From contig DXYS01000092.1 of the NCBI GenBank assembly GCA_019415705.1, positions 1 through 64,000 of the forward strand: a DNA stretch of 64,000 nucleotides, in the 5' to 3' direction. The stretch is from Bacteroidales bacterium. Lineage in GTDB: Bacteria; Bacteroidota; Bacteroidia; Bacteroidales; Muribaculaceae. The position numbers were made by a program, and so were the translations under genes. Shown here piece after piece: positions 43,529-51,616 of the stretch (positions are counted from its first letter, which is position 1; every line of letters starts with the position of its first letter). The notes under the pieces are model-generated. The model did no database searches and was not told where the DNA came from. It saw only the letters and a list, made by a program, of their open reading frames with translations.

Positions 43529-46060
43529 TCAGAAACGGTATTGGAGTGAGGCGAGGATGTTGCGGCCGCGGATGCGATAATAATGCTCCGAGCGTGAGAG
43601 TGTGCCGTAGTTGACATATCGGTAGTCTCGGCGGTTGAGCAGGTTTCGGGCGGTAAGCGACAGCCTCACTTTGTTGCTGACGCGCCATACAGCCGAGGCG
43701 TCAAGCAGCACGAGGTTAGCGGTGTTGCCTTCAGGGAAACGAGTCAGATAGTGCTCTGCCCCGACAGTAAACTGCACACGATCATCGGGTATAATGGTGC
43801 CGAATAAGGTCTGTCTGAAACTATGGCAGTTATTTGTCTCGTTGTCAATTTTCAGTTTCGAAAACGTATAGTCAGCCTCATAGTCAGCCGACAGCCATCG
43901 CATGATACTGCCTTTGACATAGGGTTTCACGCCGACTGAAGTCTGACGATAGGGTATCACTGCGTCATCGCGCATTGATGATGCTGATGAGACCGTGGCA
44001 TCGAAATCTAATCCCGCCACCATCTTGCTGTGACCGAGACCCTTGCTGAAACCGCCTTTGACCGACCACGAGTTATTTTCAGCAAGACGGGCGACATAAG
44101 TCGATATGATAAAGTCTCCGACAAACAGTTGGTTTGACATTACTGTGCTGCGGCTATGATTATAGGCAGCCGAGATGTTGAAAAAAAGAGATTTCACGGG
44201 ATTACGATAACGGTACGTAAGCGCGGTCTCCACTTTCTGTGAATATTTGTCGGGATTATCCGCAATAAAAAGATTGCGATAGTCTGACAGAACAGGCATC
44301 GTGATATTAAGATATGCCTGCGGCGAGCCGAGACTATAAGCCACCGAGCCCGAAATATCCGATTTGGCTGTCAGCTGACGCCTCACATTCAGACGCGGGT
44401 CGGCATTGATATAGTCATGCCGGCCTGCGACAGAGTAATGAAGCCATTTAAGCGGCATACGCAACGATACGCGCCAGCCGTTGCGCTCGAAATCCACTTG
44501 CGGAGTGGCATAAAGATTAGACAGAAACGCCTCACGGACTCCTGCGTTGTCAAATTCACCAAGCCCTGAAAGAGAGCTGTTGATGCGGTGATAGTCGAGA
44601 TCAAGTCCGCCGGTTACATAATATTTCCAAAAACGTGCCATACGACCGAATTTAGTTTCGGTCGTGCTGCGAAAATCAGTTGATGCGAGACGCTGCGACG
44701 CATCTTCGTCGCCGGCCACAAACAGACGGTCGGGACTGTGTCTGAATGTGTTGCGCGAAATAAGCGTGAAGAGCTTTTTCTCGTTACGCTTGACTAACTT
44801 CAAATCATTGTTGGCCGTGAGGCTCTTACGTCTCACACGCTGCGAGAGATCAAACGAGCCTGAAATTGCCGCGTTTGAATTGTTCAGAGTTCCCTCTGCT
44901 GAAAACATCTCCTTCAGATAATAGCCGCGCTTGTTTATCTGACTGTAAAACTGCGCCGACAAATCGTGAGACTGCGTGCGCTGCGAATTATTCTGCACAA
45001 ACCGTGGAATCTGCGCGCTGAAATAGTCAGTCGTCACACCCGAGTTATAATCGAGGCGGTCACCCGTATAACCGAGATTAAGCCGCATCGACGTATCGCC
45101 GGAGCGCCATGCCGTTATGGCATTTGCCAGCCATGAAAGATTATCACGTGTGCGTTTCTCCGTCAACGGAGTGCTGACGATGTCGGCCGAAATATATTCC
45201 GGCCAAAGAGCTGAGACATAGTCTGTCGAGAACATATCGTCGAAATCATGCTCACGAATCTCATTTGCAGGATTCCATCCGGTGTTGTCGGCCTTGAGGG
45301 TGATGATATTCTGGTTTTTCGGCGCTATACGCATCGTGTAGAGCGAGCCATTATACAGAAACGGGTGAACTCCTGCCGCCGCCTGCGCGACACCCACCCA
45401 ACGTCTGCGTGCATCCTCCTTGAGTCTGAGATTTATGCCGGCCTCCTCGGGAAACTCAATACCCTCTAACGCCTTGACCGGCTGATGATTCTCCATCACC
45501 TCGACAGATGCCACATCCTTATGCGAGATGTTGTTGGTCGCGAGGCCGTACCGTCCGCCGATGAAGTCGTTTCCGTCGATATAAAATTTGTTGATGGGCT
45601 TGCCCTGATACTTTATTGTGCCGTCTTCCTCGACCTTGATGCCCGGCAGACGTCTGATGACGTCGATAATGGCATTATCCTTGGCATTGGCATAACGCGC
45701 TACATTAAACACCAGAGTATCACCCCGAGCATATATATCCGGAGCCTCGACTATGACGTCATTGAGTTGCGTGGCTTTAGGGCTAAGACGCACATCCGAG
45801 AAGTCGGCAGTCACAGGCAGCGAGCGTGATTCGTAGCCCATGCAACGAAATGATACGGAGTCTGCGGCCTCACGAGGCTTAACCACAAAGCGGCCGTCCT
45901 TATCCGTTGACGTAAACGCACCTTTCGTTTTGACGATACATCCGACAACCGGCTCACCGGTGTCAGCATCGACTACTGAGCCGTGCAGTTCGCCTCTGAC
46001 TGCCGCCACAACCGGCAGCAGTCCGAGGAAAACGCAAAGTATTAAAAAGCTGTATCTCAT
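43529..46060 (-). CDS. outer-membrane beta-barrel protein with carboxypeptidase-like and plug-like domains
   Basis: The 843-residue protein has a signal peptide (1-20), a carboxypeptidase-regulatory-like domain (about 24-100, 'GSVVDADTGEPVVGCIVKTK'), a plug-like region (about 105-215, 'RRLPGIKVEEDGTIKYQGKP' and 'FYIDGNDF') and a barrel to the C-terminus (ends 'GRNILASLQYRF', terminal Phe as in outer-membrane proteins). No TonB box is evident. It is a distant paralogue of the protein at 36149, with the same plug motif. It follows a GLPGLI gene by 8 bp and lies across a divergent promoter from a two-component system, which probably controls it. Confidence 0.85.
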   Translation of the reverse strand: MRYSFLILCVFLGLLPVVAAVRGELHGSVVDADTGEPVVGCIVKTKGAFTSTDKDGRFVVKPREAADSVSFRCMGYESRSLPVTADFSDVRLSPKATQLNDVIVEAPDIYARGDTLVFNVARYANAKDNAIIDVIRRLPGIKVEEDGTIKYQGKPINKFYIDGNDFIGGRYGLATNNISHKDVASVEVMENHQPVKALEGIEFPEEAGINLRLKEDARRRWVGVAQAAAGVHPFLYNGSLYTMRIAPKNQNIITLKADNTGWNPANEIREHDFDDMFSTDYVSALWPEYISADIVSTPLTEKRTRDNLSWLANAITAWRSGDTSMRLNLGYTGDRLDYNSGVTTDYFSAQIPRFVQNNSQRTQSHDLSAQFYSQINKRGYYLKEMFSAEGTLNNSNAAISGSFDLSQRVRRKSLTANNDLKLVKRNEKKLFTLISRNTFRHSPDRLFVAGDEDASQRLASTDFRSTTETKFGRMARFWKYYVTGGLDLDYHRINSSLSGLGEFDNAGVREAFLSNLYATPQVDFERNGWRVSLRMPLKWLHYSVAGRHDYINADPRLNVRRQLTAKSDISGSVAYSLGSPQAYLNITMPVLSDYRNLFIADNPDKYSQKVETALTYRYRNPVKSLFFNISAAYNHSRSTVMSNQLFVGDFIISTYVARLAENNSWSVKGGFSKGLGHSKMVAGLDFDATVSSASSMRDDAVIPYRQTSVGVKPYVKGSIMRWLSADYEADYTFSKLKIDNETNNCHSFRQTLFGTIIPDDRVQFTVGAEHYLTRFPEGNTANLVLLDASAVWRVSNKVRLSLTARNLLNRRDYRYVNYGTLSRSEHYYRIRGRNILASLQYRF

Positions 46061-46068
46061 TATTTCTT

Positions 46069-46941
46069 CTATTCAAGCTCGAGATAATCATACGGCAGTT
46101 CTATCGGGTCGAAGGCATCAAGCGACGGATTGCCTACCTCGTCAGTCACTGTGATTTTCCCGCCTGTGGTGGCTTCAAAATAGGCATACTGATTGACCTC
46201 GTAACGATGCTTCGTGTCATAATAGTCACGGCGGCTGACGTTGTTGAACGGAACTTTATATATCGTGACGGGGCGGTCGGCCTTAGATTTTATACCGATA
46301 CACTCGAACGTATAATGACCCTTATCGTCTGTCGCCTTCATTATCAGTCCCGGCAGACCGTGAAATTTCCACGGACCGTCGCTGAGCGGGATATCTTCGG
46401 TGTAGAATACAGTCCACTCTCTTCCACGGAATTTACATCTGGCGCTCTGACACTCATAGCCGAGGACTGTTGCGACAGAGTCAGTCAGCTCCCAGTCAAA
46501 CTGCGGCATCGTTTCTTCGTAGCGAAACCAATCCTGACAGATTTTTTCAGTGTGTGTCAGTCTCCCTGAGGGATAATTCTTGTAGATGGTCATAAACTCA
46601 CCGTTGCTGAGTTTGCCTTCGTTCGCTGCGTCTACAATCTGTTCCTGAGTCGAGCGCATGATGATAGAGTCAACAGTCAGATTCTTATAGCTCGAGAACT
46701 TGGACAGTCCGTCTGGGCCAATCTGCAAAAGCATATTGTCGGACGAAATATTCTCGTCAAGCGAGCCGGTGGTGTCAACACAACAGCGGTAGTCATAAAC
46801 AAATTCCATACTTTCGCGGGCGAGGGTCTCGGTCTCAGGCACTGACGGCTGAAAGATGCTGAGCTGACGGCGCACGACCTTACCCGAAGCGGCGGCCGCG
46901 ACGATTGCGGCGACGGCGATGATTAAAAGTGACTTTTTCAT
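46069..46941 (-). CDS. GLPGLI family protein
   Basis: The start is set at the ATG at 46941 (MKKSLLIIAVAAIVAAAASG), giving 290 residues with a clean signal peptide; the frame opens 9 codons earlier. The family's diagnostic motif is present as 'KFHGLPGLIMKATDDKGHY' (about residue 190-200), with 'DTTGSLDE', 'YECQSARCKFRGREW' and 'TEDIPLSDGP' around it. GLPGLI proteins are exported proteins of Bacteroidota often encoded with outer-membrane barrels; function unknown. Here it is the first gene of a two-gene operon. Confidence 0.92.
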   Translation of the reverse strand: MKKSLLIIAVAAIVAAAASGKVVRRQLSIFQPSVPETETLARESMEFVYDYRCCVDTTGSLDENISSDNMLLQIGPDGLSKFSSYKNLTVDSIIMRSTQEQIVDAANEGKLSNGEFMTIYKNYPSGRLTHTEKICQDWFRYEETMPQFDWELTDSVATVLGYECQSARCKFRGREWTVFYTEDIPLSDGPWKFHGLPGLIMKATDDKGHYTFECIGIKSKADRPVTIYKVPFNNVSRRDYYDTKHRYEVNQYAYFEATTGGKITVTDEVGNPSLDAFDPIELPYDYLELE

Positions 46942-46972
46942 ATCTGTGTTTTTTCTGATTAATTTCACTCCG

Positions 46973-46980
46973 CGAAATTA
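46973..46980 (-). promoter_or_regulatory. possible -7 box of the GLPGLI operon
   Basis: TAATTTCG on the minus strand has one mismatch to TAnnTTTG and lies 31 bp before the ATG at 46941; a weak or activator-dependent promoter would fit control by the divergent two-component system. Confidence 0.35.
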
Positions 46981-47092
46981 CCTCGGCCGTCGCTCTGACG
47001 CCGAAAAGAATCATTACTCAAACATTATGAAATTATTACTAAATTATTACTGCCGTATAAATCGATTGATTTAAAGGGCAATCCAATCTAAG

Positions 47093-47108
47093 TATCTTTG
47101 TAATTTTG
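47093..47108 (+). promoter_or_regulatory. two adjacent -7 boxes before the sensor kinase gene
   Basis: TATCTTTG (47093-47100) and TAATTTTG (47101-47108) both fit TAnnTTTG and lie directly before the ATG at 47113. A transcript from the first would have almost no leader, and one from the second could not include the ATG upstream region, so the first is the likely one. Confidence 0.45.
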
Positions 47109-47112
47109 CGTT

Positions 47113-48588
47113 ATGGAAACCCGAATAAAAACACTGTATATAATCACAATAATCGCGATACTCTCTTTCCTCGCGATGCAGGCATACTGGCTTTACACCC
47201 GTTATGAGTTTTCGCTTAAAGAATATGAGCGTAATCTCAGCATAAAGATTGCCAAATGTGTGGACGACTATAACGACATCCGCAACAAGTTATCTGATAT
47301 TAATCCGCAGGCCCAAAAGATACTGACCGTCCCCAAATTCTTATTGGAACAAAAATACGGCGACACAGTCAAAACTACACGCACCGCTAAAATTTTCACT
47401 TATCAGTTTTCAGCCTATGAACTCCTCGGCCTAAAGCCCGGAACTCCGCTCAGCGCAGAACAACAGAACAAAGCCATGGAGCTGGCTCAGGCGCAGTTGT
47501 CAACGGCAGCAGACTCGGTCGTATTTGATGCATCGGGCGCCAAGGACGAAAATGAAGCATGGTCTGCCACGAGAAACGTTCAGACAGAGCTAAAGTGTCC
47601 TTTTACAGTCAATGGCATCGACTCCATATTAAACAAAGCCGGCATCAAGGCTTTAGTAAATCTGACAGAATCAGACAGCATGGTGTGGCATCAGACAGTC
47701 GCATATCACGAGTCTACATTAACGCCGACATTGTCAGTCACCATCCCCTACTCTCAATTAGAGGGCCGGGCTGTCAAAATTATCTGCACGATAAATCCGT
47801 CGGCTGTCCTGCCCGGCATGTGGCAGACACTTATCATCACTGTCATCGTCTCGACGCTGCTTATCGTCTGCCTCATACTGCAGTTTTCGACCGTGCTTAA
47901 GTTCTCTCGTCTCGACAGGATGCGCAACAGCTTTATAACGACAATGATACATGAGCTTAAACGCCCCATCTCTACATTGAAAATGTGTATTTCAGGCTTG
48001 GATAACGAGCGTATGTACGAAGATAGGGTCGTCAGAAAGGAATTGCTGACAGAGACACGCAACGCCCTTGACAACCTCTCGGCTTATTTCTCTAAACTGA
48101 GAGACATCACGTTTAACAACGTCGAGCAGATACCTCTTAATATACGAAGCGTAAACCTCCGCGACCTGTTTGAAAATGTCGCCTCGGCAACCTTGGTACC
48201 TTCCGGGAAAACAGTTGTCATAAAAAATGATATTGCGGATGACGCGATAATCTCGGCCGACCGCTCGCATCTCTACAATGTCCTCAACAATCTCGTGGAA
48301 AATGCCGTCAAATACTCCGGTCAGACAGTGGAAATCACTGCCTCGGCCACTTTGACCGACGAAACTGCTGAAATACGAATAAGCGACACGGGCAACGGTA
48401 TCCCTTCAGGCGACTTAAAACATATATTCAAACGATTCTATCGCGGGAAAGCATCGGCCGGCGAACAACCCGGCATGGGCCTCGGCCTTGCCTATGTCAG
48501 ACTGCTGATTGAAGCTCATGGCGGAGACGTCGCTGTGGAGAGCTGCGAAGGACGGGGCTCATGTTTCATATTAAGATTACCTCAGTAA
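47113..48588 (+). CDS. sensor histidine kinase
   Basis: The 491-residue kinase has two membrane helices (about 9-29, 'IITIIAILSFLAMQAYWL'; and about 236-258, 'LIITVIVSTLLIVCLILQF') enclosing a periplasmic sensor of about 200 residues. The phosphoacceptor is His280 in MIHELKRPIS; the ATPase domain has the N box NNLVENAVKYSG, G1 DTGNGIPSGDL and G2 GMGLGLAYV. It autophosphorylates on an unknown envelope signal and passes the phosphate to the regulator encoded next, with which it overlaps by one base (TAATG). The layout matches the RprX/RprY-like pairs of Bacteroides. It is divergent from the GLPGLI/barrel operon. Confidence 0.93.
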   Translation: METRIKTLYIITIIAILSFLAMQAYWLYTRYEFSLKEYERNLSIKIAKCVDDYNDIRNKLSDINPQAQKILTVPKFLLEQKYGDTVKTTRTAKIFTYQFSAYELLGLKPGTPLSAEQQNKAMELAQAQLSTAADSVVFDASGAKDENEAWSATRNVQTELKCPFTVNGIDSILNKAGIKALVNLTESDSMVWHQTVAYHESTLTPTLSVTIPYSQLEGRAVKIICTINPSAVLPGMWQTLIITVIVSTLLIVCLILQFSTVLKFSRLDRMRNSFITTMIHELKRPISTLKMCISGLDNERMYEDRVVRKELLTETRNALDNLSAYFSKLRDITFNNVEQIPLNIRSVNLRDLFENVASATLVPSGKTVVIKNDIADDAIISADRSHLYNVLNNLVENAVKYSGQTVEITASATLTDETAEIRISDTGNGIPSGDLKHIFKRFYRGKASAGEQPGMGLGLAYVRLLIEAHGGDVAVESCEGRGSCFILRLPQ

Positions 48589-49268
48589 TGAAAGCCGTTA
48601 AAATACTGCTGGTTGATGACGACCTTAAAAATTCGATGCTCCTCAAACGCTTCATCGAGACCGAGGGGTACGAAGTGATATATGCCGACAACGGTAAAAA
48701 GGGATTAGAGATGTATCGCGAAACGCATCCCGATCTGATTTTGCTTGACATCAACATGCCCGGGCTCAACGGATTTGAAATGGCACGTATCATAAGACAG
48801 ACCGACAAAAGGGTAATAATTTTCTTCCTTACAGACCGGACCGACAAGGTCGACCGTCTGCACGGCTTTTCATTAAAAGGCAACGATTATATCCCGAAGC
48901 CGTTTTATCCCGAAGAGCTGATTGCCAAAATCGGCGAACGGTTTGAGAGCATGACCGTTAATCAGGATGTCGAATATAAGTTGGGCGATACCGTCTTCCG
49001 GCCTAATCTTTCATCCGTCACCTACGCCGGAGAGACACATTCACTATCAGTGCGTCAGACCGAAATCCTCCAGATGCTCGCCGAGAATACAGGCAAACCG
49101 GTCGAACGCGATGTGATACTCGATAAAATATGGGGAGATGCGAGCTACTCCAACTCACTCGCCTTGAACGTGCAGATTACATATATCCGCCGATTGCTTA
49201 CCGACCCGGCTGTGTCAATCATATCCATAAAGAAAAAAGGATATATACTGTCTGTCAATCCGCAATAA
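48588..49268 (+). CDS. OmpR-family response regulator
   Basis: The start is the ATG at 48588 (MKAVKILLVDDD), which overlaps the kinase stop; 226 residues. Receiver domain 1-120 with Asp10/Asp11/Asp12, phosphoacceptor Asp54 in LLDINMPG, Thr88-type switch and Lys107-type residue (YIPKPFYPEEL); winged-helix DNA-binding domain from about 128 to the end ('RQTEILQMLAENTGKPVERDVILDKIWG', key words RQTEILQMLAEN and DVILDKIWG). It is expected to regulate the divergent GLPGLI operon. Confidence 0.93.
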   Translation: MKAVKILLVDDDLKNSMLLKRFIETEGYEVIYADNGKKGLEMYRETHPDLILLDINMPGLNGFEMARIIRQTDKRVIIFFLTDRTDKVDRLHGFSLKGNDYIPKPFYPEELIAKIGERFESMTVNQDVEYKLGDTVFRPNLSSVTYAGETHSLSVRQTEILQMLAENTGKPVERDVILDKIWGDASYSNSLALNVQITYIRRLLTDPAVSIISIKKKGYILSVNPQ

Positions 49269-49316
49269 AGGAGATTCGGCACCGGGATTTATCACGATAT
49301 TTTTTCAGAAAAATAT

Positions 49317-49324
49317 TATCTTTG
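49317..49324 (+). promoter_or_regulatory. -7 box upstream of the small membrane-protein relic
   Basis: TATCTTTG fits the consensus; the -33 element is not clear. It would drive the relic at 49358 and the CAT-family gene at 49513. Confidence 0.5.
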
Positions 49325-49357
49325 CATCAAAGGTCACACTGACTGACGATAAACATC

Positions 49358-49496
49358 ATGTCTGAGAAAAAACGATGCCGGAACGTGGTTATGGTTTGAC
49401 ATCAAGGAACTATGGTTTGTCGTATATGCCGCTGTCTATCTGATTATAGGATATTGCGCAATGGGAGTGAGCCGTTTTTTGGCAGCCAAAAGATAA
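49358..49496 (+). pseudogene. frameshifted small single-pass membrane protein
   Basis: The ATG at 49358 opens MSEKK and hits a stop after 13 codons. One base less in the A6 run at 49367-49372 would join it to the frame that reads NDAGTWLWFDIKELW and then a hydrophobic helix (FVVYAAVYLIIGYCAMGVS) and ends RFLAAKR at 49496, a 45-residue protein. No other start serves that frame. It is either a frameshift mutation in a homopolymer, a sequencing error or a phase-variable run. Confidence 0.5.
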
Positions 49497-49512
49497 AACA
49501 AGATATAATATA

Positions 49513-50136
49513 ATGATGCACGAAGTTAATCCGGCGGAGACTACCCGCGCGTATGCTTTTGAAACATGGATGAAGGCTCCGATGCCGATGGTGACATTGC
49601 TGCGTACACTTGATGTGACGCGGCTGAGACGACTCAGCCGTCGGCACGGGGTGAAATTCAATATGCTGATGTGCCTGTGCATAGGCCGCGCCGCATCGCA
49701 GGTCAAGGAGTTTTACATGCTGCCCGTCGGTGACAGGCTTTTCCGCTATGACACAATAGCTGTCAACACCATAGTCATGAACAGCGAGGGCGAGGTTAGC
49801 TCGTGCGACGTGCCCTTTTCAGACGACCTCGAGACTTTCAACGCCGACTATCTGCGGCTGACGCGGCAGGTGGCCGAATCATGCGTGAATCATGACATCA
49901 CCGACAGCATGGTCATCGGCACCTCGGCATTAGCGCAATATGACATCGACGGCGCAGTCGGCATGTATAGCGGCATTTTCAATAACCCGTTTCTAATCTG
50001 GGGACGCTATCGCCGCGGTCTGTTGAAAACACGGCTGACTGTGTCATTTCAGTTTCACCACACACAGATGGACGGCGCCCATGCCGCGCGTTTCCTCGAC
50101 CTGTTACAAAAAGAAATCTACAGTATCTGTAAATAA
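49513..50136 (+). CDS. chloramphenicol acetyltransferase-family acyltransferase
   Basis: The 207-residue protein has the length and fold markers of the CAT trimer family: N-terminal 'YAFETWM', the catalytic HHxxxDG motif as HHTQMDG (182-188) and the following 'AARFLDLLQ'. The classical resistance enzymes have nearly the same length, but the substrate pocket residues cannot be judged by eye, so it may acetylate another small molecule. It follows the broken small membrane protein by 16 bp. Confidence 0.85.
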   Translation: MMHEVNPAETTRAYAFETWMKAPMPMVTLLRTLDVTRLRRLSRRHGVKFNMLMCLCIGRAASQVKEFYMLPVGDRLFRYDTIAVNTIVMNSEGEVSSCDVPFSDDLETFNADYLRLTRQVAESCVNHDITDSMVIGTSALAQYDIDGAVGMYSGIFNNPFLIWGRYRRGLLKTRLTVSFQFHHTQMDGAHAARFLDLLQKEIYSICK

Positions 50137-50214
50137 TTGCAAAAAAGACCAAGCGCATGCAAGATTTATGGCCGGATGTGATTTAATGTGATGAAACATT
50201 TAAACGAAATCACA

Positions 50215-50943
50215 ATGAAAACCTTAAAAACCACATTGTGCGCATTAACACTTGCCACATCACTCTTTGCAATGCAGTCTTGCACCGACGGAGACGACTC
50301 CATGGATTTATACCGTCCGACAGCCTTGGTCACCGTATGCCCGCTGTCTGACGGCGACTTTGTCCTGCAATTGGATGAGTCAACCGTCCTTAATCCCGTG
50401 AATCTCGAGAAATCGCCATTCGGCGACAAAGAGGTCAGAGCATTGGTAAATTATACCGAAACGTCGGCACGCGGAGCGTCACGCGACGTGCATATCAATT
50501 GGATTGACAGTATCCGCACCAAGATGCCCGTGCCCGACCTCGGCGATGAGAACGACGAACGATACGGCAACGACCCTATAGAAATCGTAAAAGACTGGGT
50601 GACAATTGCCGAAGACGGTTATCTGACTTTACGCATCCGCACAGAGTGGGGCTTGGGCAATACAAAGCATTACATAAACCTTCTGAGCGGCGTAAATCCT
50701 GACGACCCCTATGAGTTTGAATTACGTCATGACGCCAACGACGATGCGTGCGACAATATGGGAGATGCGTTAATCGCCTTCAATCTCAACAATCTGCCGC
50801 GCGAGGACGGACAGGAAGTGACAATAAAACTGAACTGGCAGTCATTTGACGGACGGAAATCGGCCGAATTCAATCTTAATTTCCGTGAGTCACAGCAAAT
50901 CGGCGACGCCGAAAAGATTGCATACAACCGACTTGTAAAATAA
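50215..50943 (+). CDS. NigD-like lipoprotein
   Basis: The start is the ATG at 50215 (MKTLKTTLCALTLATSLFAMQSC), giving 242 residues with the lipobox cysteine at 23 followed by TDGDD, an acidic surface-export-type sequence. The protein then follows the NigD-like pattern: an N-terminal OB-like domain ('KEVRALVNYTE', 'DVHINWIDSIRTK') and a C-terminal beta-sandwich ('GYLTLRIRTEWGLGNTKHYINLL', key words YLTLRIRTEWG and HYINLL; 'FELRHDANDDA'). Function unknown. Stand-alone gene; a second family member is at 18589. Confidence 0.85.
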   Translation: MKTLKTTLCALTLATSLFAMQSCTDGDDSMDLYRPTALVTVCPLSDGDFVLQLDESTVLNPVNLEKSPFGDKEVRALVNYTETSARGASRDVHINWIDSIRTKMPVPDLGDENDERYGNDPIEIVKDWVTIAEDGYLTLRIRTEWGLGNTKHYINLLSGVNPDDPYEFELRHDANDDACDNMGDALIAFNLNNLPREDGQEVTIKLNWQSFDGRKSAEFNLNFRESQQIGDAEKIAYNRLVK

Positions 50944-51040
50944 CCGTGCCGGCAAATTGATTGTATAATATGTTTTAAACAGCAGGCGATGTTGCAAAAC
51001 TCTGATTGCAACAATCTCCGTTCATCATCAACACGAGACT

Positions 51041-51616
51041 ATGGCTTCTACAGGCATAGCGACAGACAGCGAGGAGCAACTGCTCAGAAGGATGCAGAGC
51101 GGCGACGCGACGGCATCACGGGCTGTCTATAGCCACTATGTCAGGTATCTATCGGCCATAGTCTCGCGTTATATCACCAACGACGAGGACATCAAGGATG
51201 TATTGCAGGAAAGTTTCCTGAAAATTTTCTCGGCAGTCACGAAGTTCACATACCGCGGCGACGGCTCACTGAAAGGATGGATGTCAAGAATAGTTCTCAA
51301 CGAGACCCTAAGGCATATCCGCAACAGCGGACGTCTGCAGCTGACCGAACTCACGCCTGACGACATCGACACAGCCGACGAAGAGTCGGCGACCGACGAC
51401 ATACCGTCTGACGTAATCTACAGCATGATACGTGATTTGCCCGAAGGCTACCGCGTCGTGTTTAACCTATATGTAATCGAAGGTAAAAGCCACAAGGAAA
51501 TCGCCGCCCTGCTCAACATCAAAGAAAACAGCTCGGCCTCACAGCTTCACCGTGCCAAAGCAATGCTGGCGGCGAAGATAAATCATTATCGAAAATATAA
51601 CAACGCATCACTATGA
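51041..51616 (+). CDS. ECF-type RNA polymerase sigma-70 factor (partner of a Dma-like anti-sigma factor)
   Basis: The 191-residue factor has region 2 ('VSRYITNDEDIKDVLQESFLKIF', key words DEDIKDVLQESFLK and 'GWMSRIVLNETLRHIR') and region 4 ('VFNLYVIEGKSHKEIAALLN', 'SASQLHRAKAMLAAKI'). The linker between them is long and acidic (DDIDTADEESATDDI). The stop overlaps the next start by 4 bp (ATGA at 51613-51616), so sigma and its presumed antagonist are translated in a coupled way. Confidence 0.93.
   Translation: MASTGIATDSEEQLLRRMQSGDATASRAVYSHYVRYLSAIVSRYITNDEDIKDVLQESFLKIFSAVTKFTYRGDGSLKGWMSRIVLNETLRHIRNSGRLQLTELTPDDIDTADEESATDDIPSDVIYSMIRDLPEGYRVVFNLYVIEGKSHKEIAALLNIKENSSASQLHRAKAMLAAKINHYRKYNNASL

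Noticed and set aside
49513..50136. Acquired chloramphenicol-resistance gene
   Set aside because: The HHxxxDG motif supports the fold only; gene context and composition are chromosomal and no mobile element is adjacent, so resistance cannot be claimed.
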